DNA from: Euglena gracilis
Taxonomy: Eukaryota > Euglenida > Euglenophyceae > Euglenales
Length of the DNA stretch: 64,000 nt
Direction: 5' to 3'
NCBI GenBank assembly: GCA_039621445.1
Contig: CP154957.1
Location: forward strand, 14,934,947 to 14,998,946
A program made the translations under genes and the position numbers. Positions 24,805-37,500 of this stretch are shown here, piece after piece. Positions within the stretch are counted from its first letter, which is position 1. Each line of letters opens with the position of its first letter. The notes beneath the pieces are model-generated. The model saw only the letters and a program-made list of their open reading frames with translations. It had not been told where the DNA came from and ran no database searches.

Positions 24805-27331
24805 TTCTTTCAAGTTTGCTCAGCGGGGCCTCGGTCTCTATTTCCTGGCGCCTTGCCTGCTCTGGAGGCAGGGCCAGGCATGGTGCATCCCCACAAGTAA
24901 ACCAATTTCGATTAGCATTGCAAAAGACTGGGTTTTGCAACCATGAACCATTTCCTGGACACAATCATTTCCTGGACACAATGTTGTCGCTGTGTCTAAT
25001 TCAGTTGCTGCCACTCTTGTCGTTGCGCTGGTGTTGTTATTCCTCTCGGAATCCAACAGGCAGCCCAAACCATAGGGCCCGGGGCCCACTGGTTTAGGGT
25101 TAGGGTATCGACTTTTGTCAAAAGTTTGGCCAATTTTTATCTAGGCCTAAACTTAGACCAAAATTTTGCCAATTTGGCCCTAAGAATATTTCTACCCAAA
25201 CTTTGGCCTAACCTAAGGCGGAGATCGTTACCCTAACCCTACCATACCATACCATACCGTACATAAATACCCCCCTCCCCAGACTACTGGGCCCCGGGAC
25301 CCCATGGTATGGGGTTGCCTCCAACGATCACTAAACTCATGATAAAAAGCTTTCTTTCCGCGTAAGCTCACAATATTCTTCAGAAGGGTGTCATTCCTAT
25401 CTGTTGGATCCATTTCATCCCTATGGGCAGCTCTTCTGCAGGAAACCAACCTATCATAAAAAAAACCCCTCACCTCTCTGTATTTGCTGAAAGCCTGGTG
25501 CTCGTTTCCCTGGCCAACCTCGCGCCTTCCTTGCACAATAGGTCCAAAGTTTTGTCCCGTTGCTGTTGGGCTTCTGTTTTGAAAACCATGAATGGCATCG
25601 ACACTTGAGGCGCGAAAACGCCATGCATGCCAGCGTCAGGAAACACAAGAAAACCGCCCCCCGGCCCCAACAAGCCCAAGGCGGGAAAAATGTGCGCCGT
25701 CAACCGGCCGGCCCTGAGGCAGGGCGACACAGAAGGCCCGCAGCTGCGGCAGCGTGGCATCGCCGCCCGGCGACCCGACGGCTGGCCGGCCCGGCGGGGC
25801 GGGGACGGTCAGCGCCGGCTCGAGTGGGGCAGCGGGGAGTGGATGCAGCCTGGCTGCAACAACACCCCCTCCCCTCCAGGGAAACCGGGGGGGGGGGGGC
25901 TTCAAGAACCCCCGGCGGGGTATTGAGTGAGCGGGGGTGGGTCGGACTACTCCCCCTCCCCCTGTGCAAAAAAAATTGGGGCCTTGAAAAAGGGCCAAAA
26001 ATCGCGTTTTCGCGCTTTTTTGAAAAATCGGTCGCAACATACACCAGAATTTTCAGAAACTTTTTGGAGGGGTTCTGGAGGGGACCCCCCCTCAGTCCAA
26101 AGGGGGGGAGGGTGGGGTCTGGACCCTTCTCCCCCTGGGGCTGACCCCCTCCCCCCCCGCAAAACCACCGCTCACTTAATACCCTGCCCTTCGGGGGAAA
26201 CTGTCACGTTTGCGCATTTGCGTCGAAACATTCACACACGCGCAGGGTAATAGAACCAATCAGTGGCCCTGGCATCGGCTTCGGTAGGCACTGCTCCAGA
26301 TTGCTGTCGCCAGGAGCTGGCCGCGCTGATGAAGCCGGGCTCATTGTCATCCCCGGGGCTCTTGCCCCCTCCCTGGGGGACTGTTGCTGGCCAACGCAGA
26401 GGGGGTCCAACGCAGAGGACCTGACCAATTCTCGGGCATAAGACTTCCCCGGTGGGGGGGGTTGGCAGTGTGCACAAGCATTGGCTGCAAACCAGTGGAA
26501 ATGCCCCGGCCACTGGACTCTTGGCTGGAGGCCGCTGCTTCAGAGCCCGCATCGCTGGTGAGCAGCAGGGCCCCGTCGGCAGGGCAGGCCATCCTAAGCT
26601 TGGAGCTTGGGGCTTGAGAGGGACAAACCCAGACTGGGGACGAGGCACCTGCTGCAGGAAATGGTCGCGTAGGGGCCCACACCAGCTGACCTGTCATGCT
26701 AATAAAAATCCACTACAAGGCTTCCCTGGCAAGTTTGCACCTGGGCTTGTACTTGCTGTTGGCAGCACACAAAAGGGGAAATGCAACAAGTTATTTCAAA
26801 ATCTCGAAATGCACAATTCAAAAAAAAAACGTGAAAAAAACCCCAAATTTTTGAAAATTTCTCACCTCTTTTAATGGATTCTTTTTTTGCTTTGCAGCCT
26901 GTTTTGTGGTGCAATGGGGGTAAATCAGATTTTTTGGCAGGTAAGAATGTAAGACAAGGTCATGTGGAAAAGGGGGGGACATTACCTCGGGCCTCACCGT
27001 GGCCGGGCAGCAAGGCTGAGGTAGGCAGCGGGAGGGCGACCCGCTCCAGCCGCTGCCGCAGTTCGATGGCGATGCGGCCGAATGCCTCCTGGTCGCAGGC
27101 CCACTTGAGCAGCAGGTCGGCCCGGCGGCCCGGCAACGCCTGCGACCCAACAGACTGTGCCAGGGCCAGCCAAGTGGTGTTGGGCGGGGGGGGGGGGGGC
27201 AGAACAATGATGGACAGAGAATGCACGCATGAGTGCACACTATGTGCACAAAGACACACATGCGCGCGCAGACACGCGCGCACACACACATACAAACCCA
27301 CACACACACACACGCGCGCGCGCGCACACGC

Positions 27332-27418
<87 letters not shown>

Positions 27419-28482
27419 CAAACAAGCGCAGTATGGACCCTCAAGAAACACAACACAAAAAAATGCAAAAAATCGCAAATTACACACAAAATCCATGAGA
27501 AGCTCCCCCAGGATGTACACATTTCCACTGGAGAGAACTTCGACTGTTTTTGGCTCTGCCTGGAAAATTTTTCATTTTCGCCAAAAATAAGCATTTTGTT
27601 GACCAAAAAAATGCAAAAATGACAAACAATTGACAAAATTTTTGGTCTCGGGGGATAATCAGGAATAAAACAAGCTATTTTACACAACCAAAAATTTTCC
27701 AACAAAAATCCAAAAATCGCCAAAAAACCGCAAAAAAGCCCGCAAAGTTTTCTAAAATTGAAAAACGCAAAAAAACCCCGCAAAAACGCATATGTGTCCC
27801 CCCCTCTGCACACACACACGACCGCTCACATGGACCCACACCTGCGTACGCCTGCCGACAAATCCTCGATGGGCACTTATTGTACATCCACCCATGGAGA
27901 GCACGAAACCAGTCACAACGGGAGGAAGACCTACCCCACCCGGCTGCGCCACTGCTGGGCATCGTACCGCCAGGCATCCCGTGCGGGCCCTTGCGTCGGA
28001 GACCTTTGGGATTGTATTTGGGTAATTTGGGTAATTGCTCCAGGGGTTATCTATTGGACCCCCCACCCAATACCCATCCCGTCGCCATCCCCCCCCTGTG
28101 TCATCAACCAACTTTTTTCTAAAAAAAGGCCCCTTTCTGAGCTCTAGCAGGAATAAACTTGATTTGGCAGGGGCCCGGTCCCGCCAGCGCTGCCACTCCT
28201 CAAGCAGCTCCTGTACCTCTTTCGACAGAGCCTGCACGCCCACCGCGCCGCCTGCCATGGCGGCCATCGGGGACTGGACGGCAGGGGGGCTGGTGGGTTG
28301 CGAGTGCCTCGGCAGGCACGCAACCGCTTGGGCATAATGTGAGTGCGCGCGCGTGTGTGCGTGTGTGCGTGCGTGCGTGCGCATGTGAGTGAGTGAGTGA
28401 GTAAGGGAGGGAGTGAGTGAGTGAGTGAGGGAGGGAGTGAGTGAGTGAGTGAGTGAGTGAGGGAGTGAGTGAGGGAGGGAGT

Positions 28483-28517
<35 letters not shown>

Positions 28518-28520
28518 TGC

Positions 28521-28561
<41 letters not shown>

Positions 28562-31500
28562 TATGTGTGTGTGTGGCGCGCCCTCTGCCTGTGTGTTTGA
28601 ATTTGTTCTGGTCACTCATGCAAAACTACAAAAAAAGGAAAATCTTTTTCAACTGCAGCTTGAGCCAATTATCATCAAAACAAAAAAGGCCAAAGTTTTT
28701 GGGGAGACCAAGTTGGCGGGAGCAGAGGGGAGGTCAGCTCCAGCTCCCTATGAGGACAGTTTGGCGAGTACACGTCTGGAGGCCAACTCCAGGGGGGTTG
28801 TACAAGGAGAGCTTTTTGTTGTATTTGGGGGTTCTGACTTCAAAAGAAGCCTGTGATGGGGTGTAGCGTGTGAACAAATTCGGCCTGCAGCAGCTTCAAA
28901 GCCAAAGAAACAAATAAGAATCCAGCATCATAAACAATGTTGCCGTTTTGTCTTTTCGGTGCTTCATTTTGAGAAATACAGGGAGGCCAACGTGGACTGC
29001 AAACAATGTTCGATGCCTCATGCACTGCTGTCACTCCAAGAGCAGAAGCACCGCACTGGACACAAATTTGTTTCCAGACCAACGTTTTGCAAGAGTTTGG
29101 TGGACCATGTGCCCCACTGACGCCGTTTTCGTCCAAATCGAGGGGACCGTCGCCGACCCACAAGCACTCGCCTGCCCCGATGCCCTGGGGGACTGCCGTG
29201 GTGGTCGGGGAAGAGCAGGCCGGGAGGGGCCGGGCTGCCGAGCGACCGGGGCATCGGCGGCAGCCCCGCCCGGGCACCGCGGGCCCCACAGGGGGAGGGC
29301 AGGACGGGGCTGGGCGGGGAGCACGCGGCGTGCTGCATCGACCCGTCCGCTGGCAGGCCAGCTGTGGGCAGGGGGCGCCTGGGGCTGAGCAGGGCACGTT
29401 GGCCATGACGACGAAATAAAATACACACATCTGCACATACGCACATGCACGTGTGCGCACACACACAGAGAGAGAGAGGGGAAGGGAGAGAGGAGGCAGG
29501 ACTGATGTGTGCATACAGTTACGCACACACACACACATACATACCCACAGACACCATCACAATACACCACAGCCCATCAGGAACACCCGCACACACATAC
29601 ACACACACACACACAGGGATGCATGCGGATCCCACACAGTTCCTTACACACAAAAAAAACTGTAATCAAATAATTAAAAAAATGTAAATTAAAGATTTAA
29701 AAAAGAATTAAATCACAAATCAAAGAAAGGGGGCATGGTCAAACTGGGTAGCTTGGAAACACTCTGGCACATCCGAAATGCAAGGAAAAAAAGGGAAACC
29801 GTGACGTTCAAGTTGCCACAGCCTCACCCAAGCCTTGACCCAGTCACTTCACTGACATGTGGTGGGATCCCGAGGTAATAATAAAATAACTATTGGCTGC
29901 CAAACAGTTCAGCCAGCAAAAAAAACATCAGTCTCCCGGATGATAAAATCCGCCCCACTTTCCTGTACACCAGAGATGAGTGTAGAGAAAGGGCCTCCTG
30001 GACGCCATCCGCAGCATTCGCCGCTCCGCTTGGAGGGCCTCCAGCAACGCCTGCAGCCCCGCCCCCAGGCTCTGGCCGCACACCCCGAACCCCGAACCCT
30101 CGCTTGGACCCAATTTTGTTTTCAATCCCAGTTGGGTGGCTCTTTGGGTACGTTGGGCCATCACACATACACCATCCCAAAAAGTCAGAACTGGATTGGG
30201 TGTCAACCAACCTGTGATTGCTTCATGAGATTGTTTGAAGGAACAGGGGCTGGGATTCCACACCCAAATGAAACCTTTTCCACTCAACATCAATGTGTTG
30301 GACTGGGGAATTGCAAATTTCATTTGAGAAGTAGTCCGAAAAATAATTAATGCAAGTGGGGGAGAACAGAAGGATAGGGAAAAATTCGCCCATGGGTTGT
30401 TTGCAGGTTGGTCCGGACCCTCCTCCAGTCAAGGACCCCCACCGAAATAGCATGGCCAAAATGACTGATTTCGGCCCGATGCAGAGTGCCAGGCTGAAAA
30501 CAATTGCTGCCAAAATGGTCCAAAATGGTCCCTCGCACTCCTTTTGGGTAAAGTGAAGTGAAAACCTGGATAAAATCAATGCAGAGGGTCGGAAGGAAAA
30601 AAGTGCCAAAGAATCATGATGGAAGTCAATATGGCCTGAGAAGTTCCCTTCCACCCCAAGCTTCAAGGGTAGCTCAAGGCCTGAGACCCTCATCATTATA
30701 ATAGGAAAACTTAAGGCATTAACCCCGATCAGGAATGCAAATTTCACCTGAAAAACGCCGCCGTTTGACAGAGCACTTGACATTTTGAAAAAAAAGGCTG
30801 GCAAGCGGTAAAGTTGTATAACCAACGGACTCATTAGGATTCACACAATGAAATACTGACCTTTTGGGGGGTCTCAGGTATCCCCTTCGTTTGCCAGGAC
30901 CTGCTTGGCAGGTGGGGGGGGGGGTTCTGGATACTCCGTTTTGGCCAAGGGGAACCAACCCCTTCATCCCCAGGACACCTCCTTATTGTAACCCGCGCCG
31001 TCTGTGCCCCCAGCGGCAGGCGGTCTATAAGTCTCGGGGGGGACGTGGGGTCCCTCTGGGCCGGGGCCTGCCCTCCGCCTGCTGCTGCAGGTGGGCCCCC
31101 TCTGCCTCGGAGGCCACGACCCGCTCCGCAAGGGCGGCGCGCTCCGCCCGCAGCCGCTGCGCCTCGCGGTCCAGCGCGGCGATCTGCTCCGCCGCCGCCC
31201 CCCGCACGGTCCTTTCGCTGACCCCCCCAGGCTTCTCTTTTTAGACCCCCGTGGGGGGTCGGTCCCCCCACCCCACCCACCCAGCCTGGCACGTGACCCG
31301 GGGGAGACCCTCTGCAAAAATCGGGCTGTCTGGGGGCATTTCCCAAAAAAAATTTGGCGCTTCGCGCCGAAACCCATACCCAGGCCTCCGGCCCTGGACC
31401 CACCCACCAACCAGCCAACCCCCCTCCCCCCAGGGGGGTCTTTTGACGCCTGCCCCCACTGCCCACAGCACATGAAGGCTTGGTGGGGGGATCGACCCCC

Positions 31501-34500
31501 CGCCACCCCCAGGGTTTCGGGGATTCCCGTACAGCCCTGGCAAGGGGCCACAAGCCCACAGGGAGGCTGTAGAGCCTCCTGGAATGCATGTTCTTTTTGT
31601 GGGCAACTCTTCACAAAGAAACACAACTTTTCACACCGAAAACCATCTCGATGCACGTATGAACCCAGGGGGGGGGGGAAATTGCACATCGGGAGGTCGA
31701 AAATTGCACTGCAAAAAATTGCACAAAATTGCACAAAATTGCACAAAATTGCACATACCAGAAAAGCCATACCAGAAACCAGAAAAGTTGCATATTCTGC
31801 CAATTTACCCTGTCGGTCCGCCCAAAAAGTTGCAACACAATCAGCCGTGGCATATGCCATCGCAACACTTAAGCCATTCATCCTGAACTTGTTCATCATC
31901 CAGCGGATTCGAACATCCAGCGAACAATTCATACTTAGAAATTACCAAGGCACAAAATACGAACCTGTTTGTAGAATGCCTATTGCTCCTTTGCCAATTG
32001 GCTGATTGGGTTTGAAAACTGAGTAAAACCAACAATAAACAGCCTTTGAACGGAAATTTTCAATTTTCAAATTTCCACTACGCACATCAGTTTCCCAGCA
32101 AAAACTACCACTGCTACCCATATATTGCAAAAACTGGCTCCTGCACTAGTCAAGTGTGGGGGGGGGGCGTGTGGGGGTAAATGTCCAGTGTAGGAGCCAG
32201 TTTTTGCAATACCTCCAGAAAAAAAACGGTAAATTTTCAATTGCATCAAACACTGACCTTTTCCAAAACAAAATGTCCTGGGCCATTTGCAATTAATTGC
32301 ACAAAATTGCAAAAAATTGCACATTTCGGGAAAATCGAAAATTGCACAAAATTGCAAAAATTGCACGGTGCAATTCCCCCCCCCCTCTGATGAACCCCCT
32401 CGATCGCGTTCGAGGCACGCCCGAGGAGGCTGTTTTAAGAGGGGGGCGGAAAAGTGTTCAAGGAGACTCGAGCTTGAACGTTCGAGCTCAAGCCTCGGAC
32501 AATTCCCCGCTTCCACCCCAACTGTGGCAGCCTTCCGGGGGGACCAACTTCGGACGTTCAACAACCGGAAAAGGCAGGCTTTGTGCAACTTTGGCCGCCA
32601 CTCTAGGTTGGGCTGTGAGGGCTGTGGCTGTGCATGCTGGGCATGGCTGCTCTGCTGGCCCCGCCAAGCCCCCGCCAGACCCACGCCGGCCAGGTGAACG
32701 AGTGGAACTTGCCTCCCCCCCTTGTCCAACGACCGCTAAATATCGCTACTGACCGGGGGGGCTACTGACCGGGGGGTCGTTAGACAAGACCGGGGTCAAT
32801 TTTTTTTCTCCCGCTTCGCCCCAAGGCTTGGGGCGAAGCGGGATGCTTCCGCACTGCATGCACCGCGTGTTTCACACCGCGTGCGGCACCGCGTGCACCA
32901 TGTGGCACTGCGTGACAAGAATCAGGTACAACAAAAATGACCGAATGAGAGAAAAATACATGCAATGGCGCCCATCGATTACAAAATTGCAATAAAAAAC
33001 CACTTTGAGTGAATTTGGTCATTTTTAGGCATTTTTTTTGCCCAAATCACCTGGTTTGGCCACCAGATCTCACCAAATCTGCACCAATGGTCACTGCATC
33101 TGTGCAAGTGACCACAAAATGGCCAAAAGGGGCCAAAAAGGGGCAAGAAAAGGATAAAAGCAATAGAAATGCCCTAAAATGGCCACAAATGTGCAAAAAC
33201 AGGTATAAATGAAGCAAAAACGCATTCAAACAGCCAAAACTGGTCTGAATTGCCAAATGCAGCCCAAAGTGGGCAAAAATGGCCAAAAGTGGTCCAAATT
33301 GGCCAAAAAAGAGGCCAAAAAAGGCCAAAGGTTGCTGATTTGCAGGAGACTAGACAAAGAAAAGTTGTGGGGGTGCAAAAACTTAGCAATCGTGTAGTCT
33401 ACTCTCTGACAGAACACAAACGTCTGGAAAAAAAGATCACCTGGAAAAAGATCACGCTGACCGGGGGGGGGGGGCGTTGGACAAGGCCGGTCGTTGGACA
33501 AGGGGGGGGGAGTGAGTGGAAGGCAATACTCCCCAACCCCCCAAATAGCTTGCTGGGTTGGGGGTGGGGTTTGGGGGAGGCCGGCATTTGCACCACAGGA
33601 CACCGATGCCAAGCACGGAAGGAAAACAGGTGGCTGGGGGTCCAGGTTCATTCTGGTGCCATGTTTTGGATCCCTGCTTTGCGTTGTGTCAGCTCTCCGG
33701 GCCTCCGCTGCTAGCTGTGGGGTGGGGCGATCAACAACCGACACCCAAAGAATGCACAGCGCCAGAATGTGCCACAGACTTTCCAACATTTTCCATCGGC
33801 CAAATTGGCGGGGGTCGTGTCGGGGGGGGTAGGCAGGACAGAAACAGAGGACGGAGGCGGCACGGAGCCTGGGTGTTTCTCGACGGCAGTGCCTCATCCC
33901 TGGAGGTCGCCAGCTGCTGTTGCGGCGGCTGTGGCTGCTGTTGGGCCTGCAGCACTGCGTTGGCCGCCTGCAGGCGAAGCAGCTCGGCGCGCAGCTCCGC
34001 CGCCTCGGCCAAGGACAGGGACTCACCGCCTCCAGGGCCGAAGCGAAGACACACCGAAATAGTTTCACAGATGCCGGGGGAGAGAGGAAGCCAGTGAGCC
34101 AACCCAATCCAGGCACACAGCAGTGGGAGGAGAAACGGTCTTGACAAGAAACTGGAAAAAAGCACAGTGGCAGCGCAAAACGGAAACTGGTCAAACACAG
34201 ACACATTGGGGGAACCGATGCTGGTTGAGGAAGAAGTGACGAGGCCAAGGTGACCATTTCTGGACCGAACATATCCTGGAATTGAATTACCTTGCTGTTC
34301 TCAAGGGATGGATTTGGGTTTGCATTTGGAATCAGAAAACACAAAATGTAAATATCAAAGGACTGGCCTCAGTTTTGAGGAGAGATGAGCTGACGCAGCG
34401 CTGCTGAGGACTGGGGGGAGCAGGGTTCGATATGAGGACAGACAGGGTGGGTGAGCCAGAATCCCAACCCCTGATCAAGGAGGGAGGTGGGGGACACCCC

Positions 34501-37500
34501 CCCCCCCCGCCTAAACAGTAGCGCGGCCAAAATGTCCAATTTGGCCCGACACAAAACACACCTCACCCCAAACCGACCTGAAATGCCATTTTGGGCACTT
34601 CAAGGGCAAAAAGAATTGTGGAAATTGTCCAAAATCGGCAAAAAATGCAACGCAAAGGGCTGGAAGGAAAAACTTGAGCTGTTGGGGGGTCCCCCCAAAA
34701 TGGGTCCAGACCCCTCTTGGCAGGTGGGGGTTAAGTTAGGTTTAAGGCTTGGTTAAGGGTAAGGTTAGGTTAGGTTAGGGGGTCAAAGGCGGCCCAAGAC
34801 AGCTCAAAGCCCACTGGTGCCTGGACTTTGAGGGAGTGCACGTGGCCTGGACAGGGAGGATGTCTACACCAGTGTACCACCTGGACAACAAGGACGTTGG
34901 CAGGTTGGGGGGTGTTACCCCCTGTGGTCAAGGGGGAATACCAACACCCAAAACCACTACACCCTCCTGATCGAACCCTTGGGGGAACCCTTGGGGGAAA
35001 AAAATTGCGTGCAGGATTCTCTTCGACTTTCCAAGGTTCCATCCCAGGCTTTTCCTGGCAGATTCAAGAAAAATACAATTTCCCTCGAAAATTTCTGGCA
35101 AAAAATTCTTCGCGCCGTTGCGCTCATTCTTGACATGTGTTTCTTATCAAAATGAAAGATTATTTCAATTTGGAGTTTAGGATTCATCCGTTTTGCTAAT
35201 TTTGGATTTTTGGGAGTGTGCACTGTGCACACACATCCCCACAGCCGATGTCCTGGCTTTTGGAGATTGGGGTTGTATATGTCCACAAAATTTCAGGTGT
35301 ATGAGAATTTATGTTCCATAATACGTATGTGTGTTTTAATTTTGAACATTTTTTGCAAGATGGGATATTTGTTTATGCACGCTGGTGTGAGTGTGGGCTG
35401 AAATTCTGGGCCACATTCCAGAAGGAAGCAAAATATGTAACAGAAAAGATGCCAAATTCCCAGGGATGACGCACGCAATGACTGTGATTTCATGGGAACC
35501 TTCGAACCCTCATGTATGCCAATACATCTTTGTTAGTGGCCCTGACCCTCCAGCCACGCCCCTTCCGCCCTGGCTGACAGCGCTGCTGAGGGGGCTGAAT
35601 GGCACCTCGGAGGTGCCGGAGGGCGGCTCCACTGTGATGCGGGGCAGCGGCTTGGGGAGGGCAGCCGCTGTCCACCCGCCCCCCCTCCCGACTGTATTGC
35701 ACTGCCCCACCCTAACGGACAAATCCCTCCCGTGCCACCGAAACCCGTCCCCTTGGCCCGAAAAAGATACCCCCCCCGGGAAACTGTCATCTGACAATTC
35801 AGCGAGTACAGAGGCAGGTGACAGGTCCCTGTAGTGACAGGCCAGCAAGCACGGGGCTTAGGTGACAGTTTCCCCGGGGGGGGGGGGGTAGGTATCCCCC
35901 TTGGGAGCAGAGGAAAAGGTAGAATGGGATAAAGACGCCAGTCCCCGGAAGCCTGGAAGCACGCAGCAACACTGCTGATCCAAACTGACACCAGAAGGGG
36001 GTCAGATTGCACTTGTGATGAGTCATGTGGATTGGGTGCTCCATTGGGGGCTGCCGTTGGGGACACAGTGGCTGGGCAGGGGGCTGCCTCCGACCCCGCG
36101 GCCCGCCGGCCTCCGACGAGGTGGAGGACGTGGTGGTGGTGGTGGTGGCGTCTGAGTCGGTGTCGGGCACTCGGCGGTGGGACGCCCGGCGCTTGGGCTG
36201 GCTTGAGGGGGAGGCTGGGGCGAGGCGCTCTCGGTCAGTGGCGGGCTCGGTGACGGTGGCTTCCGACCAACGGGTTCGCAACTGCCGTAATTTCCGTCAA
36301 TTCAGTCTGGGGCTCCACCATTCCGACATTTCAGGAACTTCTAAAGGTCACCTCCTATGGCATCCCTCCCACCGTCCCTCCCCCCTTGTCTAAGGACTGG
36401 AAAAGATGGGTCAGAACCAGGCGGAGACAAGGGGAGGGGAAAACTTGCAGAAACACAGTTCTGGCCCTTAAAATTCTCCTTATTTTGGGTATCCACTGTT
36501 GAGTTTGCAAGCCTTTGAATAAACGAAGTCAGCCACCTTGCTCGTGAGCACCTCCCCTCCCTGAGGGGGGCTTGAACACGTTCGAGGATGCTCAAACGTT
36601 CGAGCTCGATCCCCTCCAAGGTGAGACAGCCGGCAGCCCTCTTTGCAAAAATGCATCTTGCGGCGCGATTTTGTGTTAATTGCAATGGAGGAATGCAATG
36701 CAATATCGAAAAACCAAATTTGGAATTGGCTTGGCGCATGTAAGCACTGCGATTCTGGTCACTAAATCCATCAACGACAAAAATCATCCAATCCTCAGCA
36801 ACGGTCAAGGACCTAACTATGTCTTGCGGTCCAAACAACACAGAAATGAGCTGGGGAAATGTGCTTGGGTGTCAGGAATGGTTCGATATATTTTAGGGCA
36901 GGTGGGGGGTGAGTCGCCCCCCCCCCCCCTCCAGTCCAGTATGGGGGGGAGCCCCCCCCCCCACCTAAACAGTGGTGCGGTGCAGGTGACTGATTTTTCA
37001 CCCGGAGTTTGCACCGGAACGAAAATTTTTGAACCCCCGAAACAGCCAAAAGTGCCATTTTGGGTACTTTGAGCAAAAATTTGTCAAAATTGCACGAATT
37101 TTTTCGGCGCAACGCGCCGGAAGGAAAAACTTGACCTTCTTGGGGAGTCTCGGGCACCGGTCGGACCCCTTGGCAGGTGGGGGGGGGGGGTCCGGACCCC
37201 TCCCTCCGGTGCAGGACGGAGGGTCCGGACACCCTCTGGATGACCCGACACCTCCGGGCATGTGGAGGGGGGGCACCCCCCCACCTAAGCCCCGTACGCC
37301 CTCCTCACATCGAACCCTGGTGTCGGGGCGGTGGCATTATCGCCCCAGCTTGGCGAGAGAGCGGGGGGGGGGGGGTTGGAGGCTTGGAGGTGATGCGAAA
37401 CTTAAAAAAATGCGACAAATCAAAAAACTGCAAAATAACAAACTTAGGCGGCGTAAATTGCCCATGAAAAAAATAGACTGAAGTGTCACCCGGAAGGCCA

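Noticed and set aside
25093-25240. Telomere
   Set aside because: Only two or three degenerate TTAGGG words in an inverted pair inside an intron; not a terminal array.
31091-32005. 304-codon plus-strand frame
   Set aside because: It overlaps the minus-strand coiled-coil exon 31074-31222 antisense and then runs through a foldback element; composition follows the repeats.
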